Assembly: GCA_012295275.1 (NCBI GenBank) | Contig: CM022665.1 | Span: forward strand, 17,853,150 to 17,917,149 | Direction of reading: 5' to 3' | Origin: Chrysomallon squamiferum | Lineage: Eukaryota; Mollusca; Gastropoda; Neomphalida; Peltospiridae | DNA length: 64,000 nucleotides | Part shown: positions 26,220-35,678 of the stretch, piece after piece | How positions within the stretch are numbered: position 1 is the first letter of the stretch | Layout of the letters: each line of letters starts with the position of its first letter | The notes under the pieces: generated by a model | Seen by the model: the letters and a program-made list of their open reading frames with translations, nothing else | Database searches by the model: none | What the model was told of the DNA's origin: nothing | Position numbers and translations under genes: made by a program

Positions 26220-26830
26220 CTGTTAATTTAAAAAACAAAATTCAGATATGACACAATAGTAAACAGTTCTACTGATAAAAAACCCCAACATTTTTATAAG
26301 AAATCAGATGTCATTTAAAAAAAAATTAAAAACAATATATACTGGATATAAAACAATAATTAACAGTTCCATTAATTTAAAAAAAGTTATAAGAAAAATT
26401 ATAAAAAACACAATACAAAACATTTCTATTGATTAAAAAAAAAAATTATAAGAAAGATAATATAAAAAAGACAAATTATTACAATTCTGTTAATTTGAAG
26501 AAAAAAAAATTATAAGAAAAATTACATCAGATATAACACAATATTAAACAGTTCTTTAATTTTAAAAAAAGATATAAGGAAAATGATATTGCATATAACA
26601 CAATACTTTTCTGTTTATTTTTAAAAAGTTTATAAGAAATATAAATATATCAGAAATATCAACCAAAAAATACAATATATAACAGTACTGTTGATTAAAA
26701 ACCCAGTTGTATAAGAAAAAATATACCAGATATTATACAATACATAAGTTCTGCTGATTTTAAATTAAAAAGAAAAGAAAAAGATATGACACAATACATA
26801 ACAGTTCTACAGGTGATACAAGATAAAAGA
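26220..26830. repeat. Decayed tandem repeat downstream of the NETO-like gene
   Basis: About eight copies of a unit of roughly 65-80 bp containing ACAATA-AACAGTTCT, TTAATTTAAAAAA and TTATAAGAAAAAT. Copies differ by many substitutions and indels. The array ends close to the 3' end of the gene. Confidence 0.65.
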
Positions 26831-26874
26831 TCATGTTATATGATACACTTAGCACCTTTCTGCAATTCTAAACA

Positions 26875-26880
26875 TTTATT
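26875..26880 (-). terminator. Poly(A) signal of the NETO-like gene
   Basis: AATAAA on the minus strand, about 83 bases after the TAA stop at 26965-26963, in the local context CTGAATAAATG. The distance is normal for a short 3' UTR. Cleavage would be expected near 26850-26865. Confidence 0.6.
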
Positions 26881-26962
26881 CAGTAATCTGAACAAACAAG
26901 TGCAGCCATTTTACAGAAGAGCATGAAACCAAAATGAAGCGTGATTCTGTTGATGTCCACTG

Positions 26963-27000
26963 TTATAGAGTGTTCTCATTGATGACCTGCAGTCCACTAC
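26963..27000 (-). CDS. NETO-like gene, last coding exon
   Basis: It starts after GTTGTTTCATTTCAG and encodes GSGLQVINENTL and a TAA stop. Phase 1 fits exon 8 exactly, and a poly(A) signal follows. The C-terminus does not match the class I PDZ ligand pattern (Ser/Thr at -2). Confidence 0.75.
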
Positions 27001-27307
27001 CTGAAATGAAACAACAGAGCTACTAAATATACTCACTGCTGAATCTACATTTCAGTAGTTATTAGAATAAAACCAAATAACGACAACAACAACAATAATA
27101 ATAGAAAATAAGAACAGACTGAGTCTGAGACATAATACAAAACAAACAATAGGTTAGGACCTCAAAGTGAGTAAAAGCTATGTCAAGTTGTCACACAGTT
27201 TTATTATGGGCTATGGCTTCCCATATCTCAAGACTAAACATAGCAAGTCTGCATCTGGTTCTGAGTTAAGACACAAATTATCTATAGTCTGTGTGTGTGT
27301 GTGTGTG

Positions 27308-27346
<39 letters not shown>

Positions 27347-30300
27347 CATCATCATCATCATCAAAGTTGAAATTCAGTGATAAAAGATTTACCCTCATCC
27401 AGATCATTCTGTATCATCGTTTGATAGGATTGTGTCCATAACAAGTATGCTTGAACAGTCAAAAATCACCTACCTCCACATAATTATTATCCAAGATAAA
27501 TCTCAGAGATAAATAAAAGATTTACCCTCAAACTAAATCACTGTGTTTTTACACGTACCTACACATTACTATGAAATATAAAATTCAGAGATAAATGTTT
27601 TACCTTCATCCAAATCACTTTGTTTCATCATGTGATAGGAGGCACGCTTTTGATGAGTCTTCAGAGAAGGTTCTGGCTGAACTGGCACAGAACCATTGCC
27701 TGCTTGTTCAAAGTTCCTGTCCTCAATTGGTTTCCCATCAATAAAACTTGTGTGCATCATGCACTGGCTGCGTGTGGGTGTCATGGATTCACGAGAGACC
27801 TGCTTCTTGCTTGCCAATGGCTGCTCCTGTGACATCGACTTTTTCACCCGCTTTGTCCGGTAACAGTAGACAACAGTAACAATCAGGGCAATTATAGCAA
27901 GGCTGGGGAATCCTATACACGCTGTCACTATTAGGATTTCACGCAAACCTGAAAGAACAGAATCATATATCAAACCTGACAATTTATCAGTATAAAATCT
28001 TATATATCTAGTTACTAATAGGATTTTCATGAAAACCTGAAAATTTAACAGTACAAAATCATATAAAGACTGTCACTATTATGGTTTCAAACAAAACTGA
28101 AATCCTCTGCAGATTGCCAAAAAAAAATTCTTTTAGGAAAATATGAGATTATAATATTAAAATATGACATTATAAAAGCCTGAAAAGTCTATTCAGACTG
28201 AGTCTACAATGTCTTTATTTATTTGTATATTTTTATATTTTTATTTTTTTCATTTGCATGCCTGGAATTATAAAACGAAACAGAAAACAAATAGTGGAAA
28301 GTCTACTTAAGTTAATACTCTAAAGCTTTCATACTTTGACAAAGTTAAAATATTTAACAAAACTCTAGAAAACCAATGCACATTTTTAAAATATCAGTGA
28401 CAGAAAACTGTCTTTTGCAAATTTAAAAAAAAAGTATTTCATAATCCATATCATTCATGTAATCATTGAAATGGCAGGTACATGAAGGCAAAATTCAATT
28501 TATAATATTTAAGAACTTTTTAAGAACATTTTTAACTAAATCTGTTACAGTTTTATTTACATTTTCTTTCATCGCTGTCATCAAAAGGCCCACAGTTAGG
28601 AACTCCATCACAGTGTAAGGATTTGTCAATGCAGTATCTCTCCAATGGCATGCAGATAGCTGGCTCATAACAGTGCTGTCCCCCAGCACAGGTAAATTGA
28701 TCACAGGCACCTGTAGAAACACAGGTAAATATCTTTATATCATAAACACACAAGTAAATATCTTGAAACAATAAAAAAAAATAGGTAAATGTCTTTAAAT
28801 AAACACAGGTAAATAACTTTATATCACAAAAAAAATAGGTAAATGTCTTTATAAAAACACAGGTAAATATCTTTAAATCATAAAAATACAGGTAAATTTA
28901 TCAAGAATTGCAGGTAAATATACAATAAAAATACACTAGTTGGTAAATATCACTGAAAAAACTGGTCTATATGCCATAAAAATACAGGTATGTATCTGTA
29001 CATTATAAAAACACAGGTAAAAGTATCATATAAAAACAGGTAAATATATCATGAAAATGCTGGTAGTGTGTGGATATTGTGTTTGTGTGTGTCCACACAC
29101 ACACACACACACACACACACTTCTTGCAGCATAATATTTTTTTTTTTTAAGGCCTTGGGGTACACTTTAAGAGGATATATCTGTTTATTATATGAAAATG
29201 ATTAATAAAATGAATTAATTTGTAAGAAGTTTCCATTTTAATTACTGTAGGTTTGAAATCTACATGTACAGCTATACCAATTGTCTCTTACCATCTTCAG
29301 GTAAGCGTACAGCAGACCAAACCAGTTGAAAACCTTTGCTCCTTTCAGTGTTTGCTGACGTCGAGATAAACCTGAAATATTTAAACTAACATTTTCATTG
29401 CAAGGATCAAATATATTTCTACTGGACTACACCAGTACACATTTTGCTTAACAGTTAATACCATATAATTATTCAGTATTATGACGATGATGGATTTAGA
29501 ATTCATATTGTAAATGCAGTGTTTGTCTTCTTTGCTAAATACTATAATATTAAATATAGCTCTATAAGATGAATGTATGGGAGAGTGTGAAATTATGTAG
29601 CAAATACAATAGATATATCAATAACCTGAATTCTCGGGGTTTTTTTATCAGTTATTTAGGTTATTTACTGCAAGTAGATACAGCATTAAATTCATTATGA
29701 AATGCAGCATGTTAAAAAAAGATGATGGTAAATAGGACTACTGCATAGAATCCTGTAGTAAATATCTCTACAAAATACTAGGTAATTATAGAAGATGATG
29801 GTAAGCACTAGGTAATTATAGAAGATGATGGTAAGCACTAGGTAATCATAGAAGATGATGGTAAGCACTAAGTAATTATAGAAGATGATGGTAAGCACTA
29901 AGTAATTATAGATGATGATGGTAAGCACTAAGTAATTATAGAAGATGATGGTAAGCACTAAGTAATTATAGATGATGATGGTAAGCACTAAGTAATTATA
30001 GATGATGATGGTAAGAACTAAGTAATTACAGATGATGATTGTAAGCACTAAGTAAATAATGATTTAATCAACATTTATTCTGACCTGATCACAACCCTGG
30101 ATGATGAGGAAAGGAATTCTTTCATGCTGGGATGATAGCTATGCAGCTGCCCACACAGTCGCTCTTCAGGGACCATGTCTGGTGTTGCAAACCCATTGTA
30201 GATGAGTAGATGCTTTTCACCACACTGAGCTGACAATAGAAACATTGTCAACAAGGTATAATTATCTTTTTCATCTACTTTAATGAGAGGACTGCCACTG

Positions 30301-30775
30301 TTGACAGTTATACTGTGGTTTATAATATCTGTATGACTGCTACTATTGGAAAACACTGTGGTTTTTTAATGCTTAATAGGAAGACACCACCACTGGAAAA
30401 TATTGCAGTACTTAGGTTTTTGATGGAAGCAATGCTTTACAGATTTATTATGTTAGATTATAAAGTACTATTAGTAATTAAAATTTTTAGAATTTAATTT
30501 ATTGTAATAAATAATAGCTACTGGGTAATATATTTATATATTCCTTTTATATGACAATAATTTTTAACATTTTCTTTATTACAGTAGGAGTGCTGCCACA
30601 ATAACTAACTGATATAAAAAACATATCTTTTAACTATTCAAAAATTTACTTTATTATTAAAACTACCAGTACATCTAATTCATATAAAACCTATTTTTAA
30701 ATAATTTTATCATTTACTTTTTAAAAGGTTTGCCACAAAAATTAATTCATATAAAATAACTAAAAAACTAAACAA

Positions 30776-30817
<42 letters not shown>

Positions 30818-31585
30818 GGCTGGCCAAATATATTACTATGAGAAAGGATAAATCTAAGCAAGCAATACATTATCTACCAAAATAACAAAGACAGCCTTCC
30901 ATTATTTCCACAGACGCCATTTATTATCTGGTATTATTATTAATTTTACATGCAGTGATTAAAACAAAAGGCTAGATGGTTCACACGGCTAGGAAGTCAA
31001 TTTGACTGACATTATTATATACATTACCTGACTAAATTTAAAAAAAATATAAAATAAAATTTAAAAAATGCCTTTACAGAGTCGTGTATGTTTGAAATAA
31101 ACAATATCAATGGAAGGGAAAGAGATAGTTTTATCTTTTTATAGGGTTTGTTTTTATTTATAAATATTATCTTAAGTGGTCTGTTTAATGTTTCAGCACC
31201 ACACTGAGAGCTACACAATACAATTATAACAAAATAATTATTTTAGATAACAGAGATGCCAATTAATGATTCCTCTCGTCAAACATTTTAAAACTACAGT
31301 CAATTCAAGCTTAGATAATGTTGTATCTCTGTGGTAGAGCTATGTATCAAAGAATCAGTTTTGTATTGTTGTTATTATTGCAATTTTTATTATTACATTA
31401 AAAATACTACTGCTACTACTTCCATTGTTATATTCATTACTATTACTGTTACTACTACTAATACAATAACATTAATGAAAAAATAAAAATAGCAATGATA
31501 ACAACAGTACAATATAATAATAATAAAAATAACAGTAACTACATAAAAATAATAACATTAAAAACAAAACAATAATCACAATGAC

Positions 31586-31631
<46 letters not shown>

Positions 31632-34600
31632 CAATAATCACAATGACACAATAATATTAACAATATTAATACCAGAAACAATCAGAATAACAATCATAAT
31701 GAAACTAACAACAAAACTAGCAGTGAAATATAATGATAATAAAATAATAATAAAAGCCCTACATACATAGACATAACAAATAACTTAGGAATATTGATTA
31801 CTAGAAAGGATCTGACAATTACTGGTTTCCAGACTTGACATAAATTTGACACTTGTATTCCGAATGACAATAATAATCTAATATGGTTTAAGAAAAAATA
31901 TCACATCTCAGAATATTTCTCATTTATTTGATTTGTATCTATTACAGAGCAGTCTACTTTGTAATAACGAGTAAAATGGTCTTTAGTGAATATGTTATAG
32001 ATGTGAGTCAAGGAATCAAATGTCACACCGATTTAATGGAAACTGTTGTTGGTTGACTATTCTCAGAAATCACACAGATTTAATGGAAACTGTCACTAGT
32101 TGAATATTTTCAGAAATCACACACATTTAATGGAAATTGTCATTTGTTGAACAGATTTAATGGAAACTGTCACTAGTTGAATATTTTCAGAAATCACAAA
32201 CATTTAATGGAAACTATCATTTGTTGAACATTCTCAGAAATCACACAGATTTAATGGAAAATGTCATTGGCTGAATATTCTCAGTCAATGCACAGATTTG
32301 ATGGAAATTATCACTGGCTGAATATTCTCAGAAACAATTTCACTTAATGGGTTCTTTGAACCATGTCATTATCTTTGTTATGAAGGGTTTATTTTATTTA
32401 TTCTGAATACTACTGTTTCTTGTTTATCTACAGAATTAGGGATCTTTTATTATTTTGATTAGGAGTCCTTAACATGTTCCCATAGACAAGAACTGGAGTA
32501 CTGTTTGGAACAGAAAATACCTTATTCAAGACACCAGGTGGGAGTGATCCAATGATCATTTGTGTCTCAGCTTTGTTTGATATTAGATTTTTCAGCTAGC
32601 AAAATTATCAGTGTAAAAATTTGTTTAATACTTTAATGTGCTCTGAGCTGATACAAGACTCTTCAAATTAAATGAAACATTATAAAAAAAAGTGGATACA
32701 AAAAATCTGACTACTAAATTAAGAACACCTACTTATTAATACTATTTATTTGTAATAAAAAACAGCAATTATACCTAGCATTTTTTTAGTTCACTAAGAC
32801 CTCTGAAATAAGACAAAAATTCAACTTACCACTTTCTCCTATATCTAAAGCTAGATGGTGGATGAAAATCTGGTAACCGGCCTTGACCTTGATAAGCCAG
32901 GTACACTTTGTGTTACCAGGGAAGGGGTTGGGGAAGTTAGGAGATGATATCACACCCCCAGCACCAGTCAGTGTTTCACTGCCACATCCTTTAGTGGGAG
33001 GACCAAATGGCTGCCATGCTGAAAAATACAAATAATAATTATTATTATTTTATTTTTATTTTATTTTTTTCACGCTCATTAGGAAGTGTAATTAGCATAA
33101 AGAATTTTGTTTTAATATGTAAATTTACTTTTTCATATACAGAAAAAAGATAATTCATTTAAAATACAAATAGGGAGTACTGGCTAGATTGGAAAAAAGC
33201 ACACTGAAGAGGACAGATCCTAAAACCTATCACTCTTCAGACAAGTTATTTTGTAATGAACAGAAGTGATGAAGGTAAAGTCAGTAATAAAAATCATGTT
33301 GCAGACCAAAGTTGCTAAGTCATCAGGCTGTGTAATAACTTGTATAGTTCACAGTTTGGAGTCTAGTCAGATGATTTTGGTAATATTGTTGTGAAATCCA
33401 TTCAGAACAAATTTACCAAAACCATCTGACTAGATTTTACAGCATTAGAAAAAACATAAAACAAACAAACAAACAAACAAAACAAAAAAATGTACGATTA
33501 CTGTAAAAATATCTTCAGTTACTTTTACACATATATTCATTAACTAAAACTACCAATTTTTACATTACAAGATTTTACAGCTGTATTAAAAGAAAAAACA
33601 AAAACAAACTCCATACTGTCATCAAGGAATGTGTACTGTCCTAAAAAGCCATTGGCAGTCTTGGTGTAATCAGAAACAAAAATAATTTCCAGTCGGGACT
33701 GTATTGATGTGATTGGTTCTGGTTTTTCCGACCCACAAAAACGACTTAGTAACGTCTTGTAACCCATTCGGTCAACACTGAAGATGTCCACATAATCAAA
33801 TCGACAACTGCATGTAAAAAATGAAAGCCAAACTAAATTTTATTAAAGAAGACAATAAATGGAATAATATTATTTAAAACACACAAAAACATTTTCCATG
33901 TCTGCCTATAATGTTTAATTTAATTTCAAAATTTGTATTACAGTAGAAAATATTACTTTTCAATATGATTAATCTTTGTGATCTCATTATAAATTTAATT
34001 TTATACTACAAAACTTTTAAACTAGATAAAATGAATAAATTTTATTTTGTATTAATTAGTGAGGATTCATTGATATATTCCATAATTATGTATAAATGAA
34101 ATTTGAATTTCTCAACAATATAGGGTTTTTTCTTAAATTTTTTTAATACTGATCTTGTTGCTGTTGCTGTCATTGGTGGCATTGATACTGTTAATTTTAA
34201 TTATTACTGACATCATCTTCATTATTAATGTCAATAATGTTGTAATTGTTATTACTGTTGTTGTTGTTGTAATTATTATTTATTACAGTTGTTGTTATTT
34301 TAATTTTATTATTATTATTATCATTGCTGTTGTTATTGTTGCTATTATTATGTTACTACTACTACTACTACTACTACTACTATTATTATTATTATTATGT
34401 AAATCATCATCATCATTTAAACATTTTAACATACTCTTCATCTTCCAGTACGTGTATAGATATATAACAAGTGATGACATCAAATTAGATATATAAAAAG
34501 TGATGATATAAAATTATACTAACGCTGTGTCATCTTTGGCCATGGGCTCTAGCTCAAAGACGTCAAACTCAATCTGAATGCGGCCATCAGTGGCTGCGTC

Positions 34601-35642
34601 AAAGTAGTAGTGACAAGTAATAAGCTCTGGGTAAAACTTGGGAAACTTGGGTGACTTGAAGTTACCAGACATCTGTTTCTTGTAGGAGAAGTGATATTCA
34701 CACTTATCACCATCACCTGAAATCAGTAAATATGCCACTGTTACTAATAAAACCTATCTTACTGATAAAACCTATTCTTACTGACTAAAACTACTGTAAT
34801 TAATTAAATCTATTCTAATTAACAAAGCATATCTTACTGATAACATCCACTCTTACTAATTAATTTAAATTCATATTTTTTATTAAGTAATTTTCCCTAA
34901 AAAGATATTTTAATACATCAATTTGTAACACTGGCTGGATTAGGATGTAGCCCAAAGGTACTGATGCGTAAAACTGATCCTGAAACCCTTTAATTCTCAG
35001 TTATTGCCTGATTTGTTACATCCTGTACGTAAACAGTTTTGAGTGTTTTTCTTGCTGCCAGGCACCAAGATGGCTTCAGGTCAGTAAATATACATATGTC
35101 AGCTTTTTTGAATGCCATGGAAACGTCATTAATGTGAATGACATGGGTAATAGTGAAAAATATTTTAAAACTGGTTCTGTCAATGTCAGATATTTTATCA
35201 AAATGTTTGTTAAACTGATTTAGACAGACCTCTCCAGCAACCATTCACACATACAAACTGATCCACTTTACTTTACATTAACTCTTTCAGGAGTCTTCTT
35301 AAATCAATTTAGTTAATTTACTTTTCTTTCTTTCTTTCTTTTTTTTTTTCTTTTCTTTTTAAGAAGAAGTACAGAGTACATATTATTTCTGCTTAAACAA
35401 AACCATTAAACAATTTCCTTTGACAATTGTTTTTTTTATTTTTTTTATTCTTGGGGTGTGTTTTTTTTTTTGGTGGGGTAGTGTTTTGTTTTGTTTTGGT
35501 TTGTTGTTTTTTTTTCATAAAAAAAGATACGTCAATATTTGTTTTTTCTCATATAATGGCTATTTCAAAACCACGTACCTAACACTATGTGTAAAAAAAC
35601 TCCCAGAATCCATACTACTTCCACAGGAACTGGTTCAATCAT
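26963..35642 (-). CDS. NETO-like receptor: 2 CUB + LDLa + transmembrane helix (nine coding exons)
   Basis: Joining exons 35642-35579, 34716-34524, 33807-33617, 33018-32830, 30229-30085, 29371-29292, 28710-28561, 27948-27604 and 27000-26963 gives 1395 bases, exactly 464 codons plus TAA, all with GT-AG borders and matching phases. Domains: signal peptide (1-21, WILGVFLHIVL); CUB1 (27-147) with Cys 27, 56, 87 and 110, FDYVDIF, SRFCG and VSDY; CUB2 (161-282) with Cys 161, 188, 215 and 238, LIYNG and LCG; LDLa (290-338) with CDG and DDSDE; a transmembrane helix (about 342-367); a basic stop-transfer RTKRVKK; and a tail of about 97 residues with a kinase-like site KRAS and the C-terminus NENTL. NETO1/2, fly Neto and worm SOL-2 have this order and act as auxiliary subunits of ionotropic glutamate receptors at the plasma membrane. 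Fly Neto also affects BMP signalling. Other CUB/LDLa receptors remain possible. The LDLa carries two extra cysteines. Structure is certain; the NETO assignment is about 60%. Confidence 0.88.
27290..27362. repeat. Compound microsatellite (TG)n(ATT)n(ATC)n
   Basis: TG to about 27308, then ATT to about 27345, then ATC to 27362. It lies in intron 8 of the NETO-like gene. Confidence 0.95.
27369..27642. repeat. Triplicated exon 8 border
   Basis: Three related copies lie at about 27369-27429, 27497-27545 and 27581-27642. All contain AGATAAA or TGATAAA, then TTTACC(C/T)TCA, then a stretch matching AAATCACT. The 27581-27642 copy spans the used exon 8 donor. The middle copy is shortest and has an in-frame stop (TTA GTT TGA) where exon 8 reads LDE. 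Confidence 0.7.
27393..27449 (-). CDS. Candidate cassette exon from a duplicated exon tail
   Basis: Between exon 8 and the last exon lies a block bordered by TTGACTGTTCAAG (acceptor-like) and donor GTAAAT. It is 57 bases long, phase 1 to phase 1, and would add AYLLWTQSYQTMIQNDLDE. Its end, SYQTMIQNDLDEG, mirrors the exon 8 end SYHMMKQSDLDEG. The upstream pyrimidine tract is weak. It could be a real alternative exon or the remains of a duplication. Confidence 0.35.
27604..27948 (-). CDS. NETO-like gene, exon 8 (transmembrane and cytoplasmic tail)
   Basis: It starts after TTCTGTTCTTTCAG and ends at donor GTAAAA, 345 bases, phase 1 to phase 1. It encodes the helix ILIVTACIGFPSLAIIALIV, the basic RTKRVKK and most of the tail, ending SYHMMKQSDLDE. 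Confidence 0.9.
28561..28710 (-). CDS. NETO-like gene, exon 7 (LDLa module)
   Basis: It starts after GTGTTTCTACAG and ends at donor GTAAAT, 150 bases, phase 1 to phase 1, so the module is a symmetric exon. It encodes ACDQFTC, CIDKSLHCDGVPNC and DDSDERK. The last cysteine codon is split by the next intron. Two further cysteines (301 and 307) lie between the canonical second and third ones. Confidence 0.9.
28715..29060. repeat. Minisatellite next to the LDLa exon
   Basis: About twelve degenerate copies of a unit near 28 bp, ACACAGGTAAATATCTTTA plus an AT-rich end. The first copy overlaps the pyrimidine tract of the exon 7 acceptor, and a related AGCACAGGTAAATTGATCAC lies inside the exon itself at 28685-28704. 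A pure (CA)n run follows at 29092-29120. Confidence 0.75.
29292..29371 (-). CDS. NETO-like gene, exon 6 (end of CUB2)
   Basis: It starts after AAATATTTCAG and ends at donor GTAAGA, 80 bases, phase 2 to phase 1. It encodes RFISTSANTERSKGFQLVWS and the linker AVRLPEDG. It is too short to stand out as an open frame but is required by phase and by homology. Confidence 0.88.
29775..30055. repeat. 30-bp minisatellite in intron 5
   Basis: About nine copies of a 30-base unit reading GATGATGGTAAGCACTAAGT then AATTATAGAA. Sequence identity between copies is high. It creates an artefactual open frame with a repeated LTIIIYNYLV peptide on the minus strand. Confidence 0.92.
30085..30229 (-). CDS. NETO-like gene, exon 5 (middle of CUB2)
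   Basis: It starts after TTCTATTGTCAG and ends at donor GTCAGA, 145 bases, phase 1 to phase 2. It encodes residues 213-261 with QCGEKHLLIYNGF and ERLCGQL. Confidence 0.88.
30786..31628. repeat. (AAT)n runs in intron 4
   Basis: Pure or nearly pure AAT runs at 30786-30817 and 31588-31628, with looser ATA/ACA trinucleotide sequence between 31370 and 31760. Confidence 0.85.
32015..32340. repeat. Decayed tandem repeat in intron 4, unit about 55 bp
   Basis: Six or so copies with ATCACACAGATTTAATGGAA, then ACTGTCA-T-GTTGAATATT and CTCAGAA. Confidence 0.75.
32830..33018 (-). CDS. NETO-like gene, exon 4 (first half of CUB2)
   Basis: It starts after TTGTATTTTTCAG and ends at donor GTAAGT, 189 bases, phase 1 to phase 1. 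It encodes residues 150-213 with the linker WQPFGPPTKG, then CGSETLTGAGGVISSPNFP, typical of CUB starts. Confidence 0.9.
33357..33439 (-). ncRNA. Strong intronic hairpin (pre-miRNA-like or palindromic MITE)
   Basis: Arms 33363-33390 and 33406-33433 are inverted copies of 28 bases around a 15-base loop (33391-33405). CTAGTCAGATGATTTTGGTA faces TACCAAAACCATCTGACTAG. On the minus strand, which is the sense strand of the host gene, the single A/C mismatch becomes G-U. One 2-base internal mismatch lies nearer the loop. Weak pairing continues six more bases at the foot. It lies in intron 3 of the NETO-like gene. I know no annotated microRNA with this sequence, and a short palindromic transposon remains possible. 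Confidence 0.4.
33617..33807 (-). CDS. NETO-like gene, exon 3 (second half of CUB1)
   Basis: It starts after TTTTACATGCAG and ends at donor GTATGG, 191 bases. It encodes residues 86-150 with CRFDYVDIF, SRFCGSEKP and the SD-GF signature near the end of a CUB domain. Asp90 and Asp132 sit where calcium-binding CUB domains have acidic ligands. Confidence 0.9.
34524..34716 (-). CDS. NETO-like gene, exon 2 (first half of CUB1)
   Basis: It starts after CTGATTTCAG and ends at donor GTTAGT, 193 bases, phase 1 in and phase 2 out. It encodes residues 22-86, including GNFKSPKFPKFYP and the first two CUB1 cysteines (27 and 56). Confidence 0.88.
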
Positions 35643-35678
35643 CTTGCTGATCTTACAGGATCATCCATTATCCTCAAT
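35579..35678 (-). CDS. NETO-like gene, start exon (coding 35642-35579)
   Basis: An acceptor TTTATTTTACAG ends at 35679 on the minus strand, so this exon begins with 36 bases of 5' UTR. ATG at 35642-35640 is preceded by an in-frame TGA. A short upstream ATG opens a frame that stops before joining. The exon encodes the signal peptide and ends at donor GTACGT in phase 1. Because an acceptor precedes it, at least one noncoding exon lies further right. Confidence 0.8.

Larger units (their letters stand above)
22577..26850. other. AT-rich intergenic stretch between the two genes
   Basis: No gene seen. It holds (TTA)n and (TTTA)n runs near 22770-22816, (AAT)n near 23792-23818 and (TG)n at 24993-25040. 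Tandem duplications are listed separately. Confidence 0.65.

Noticed and set aside
29695-30048. 117-codon minus-strand frame with repeated LTIIIYNYLV
   Set aside because: It is a translation of the 30-bp intronic minisatellite.
34990-35244. 84-codon minus-strand frame starting MVAGEVCLNQF in intron 1 of the NETO-like gene
   Set aside because: The composition is protein-like, but it has no CUB or LDLa features, is not needed by splice phase, and I recognise no family. It may be a transposon fragment or chance.
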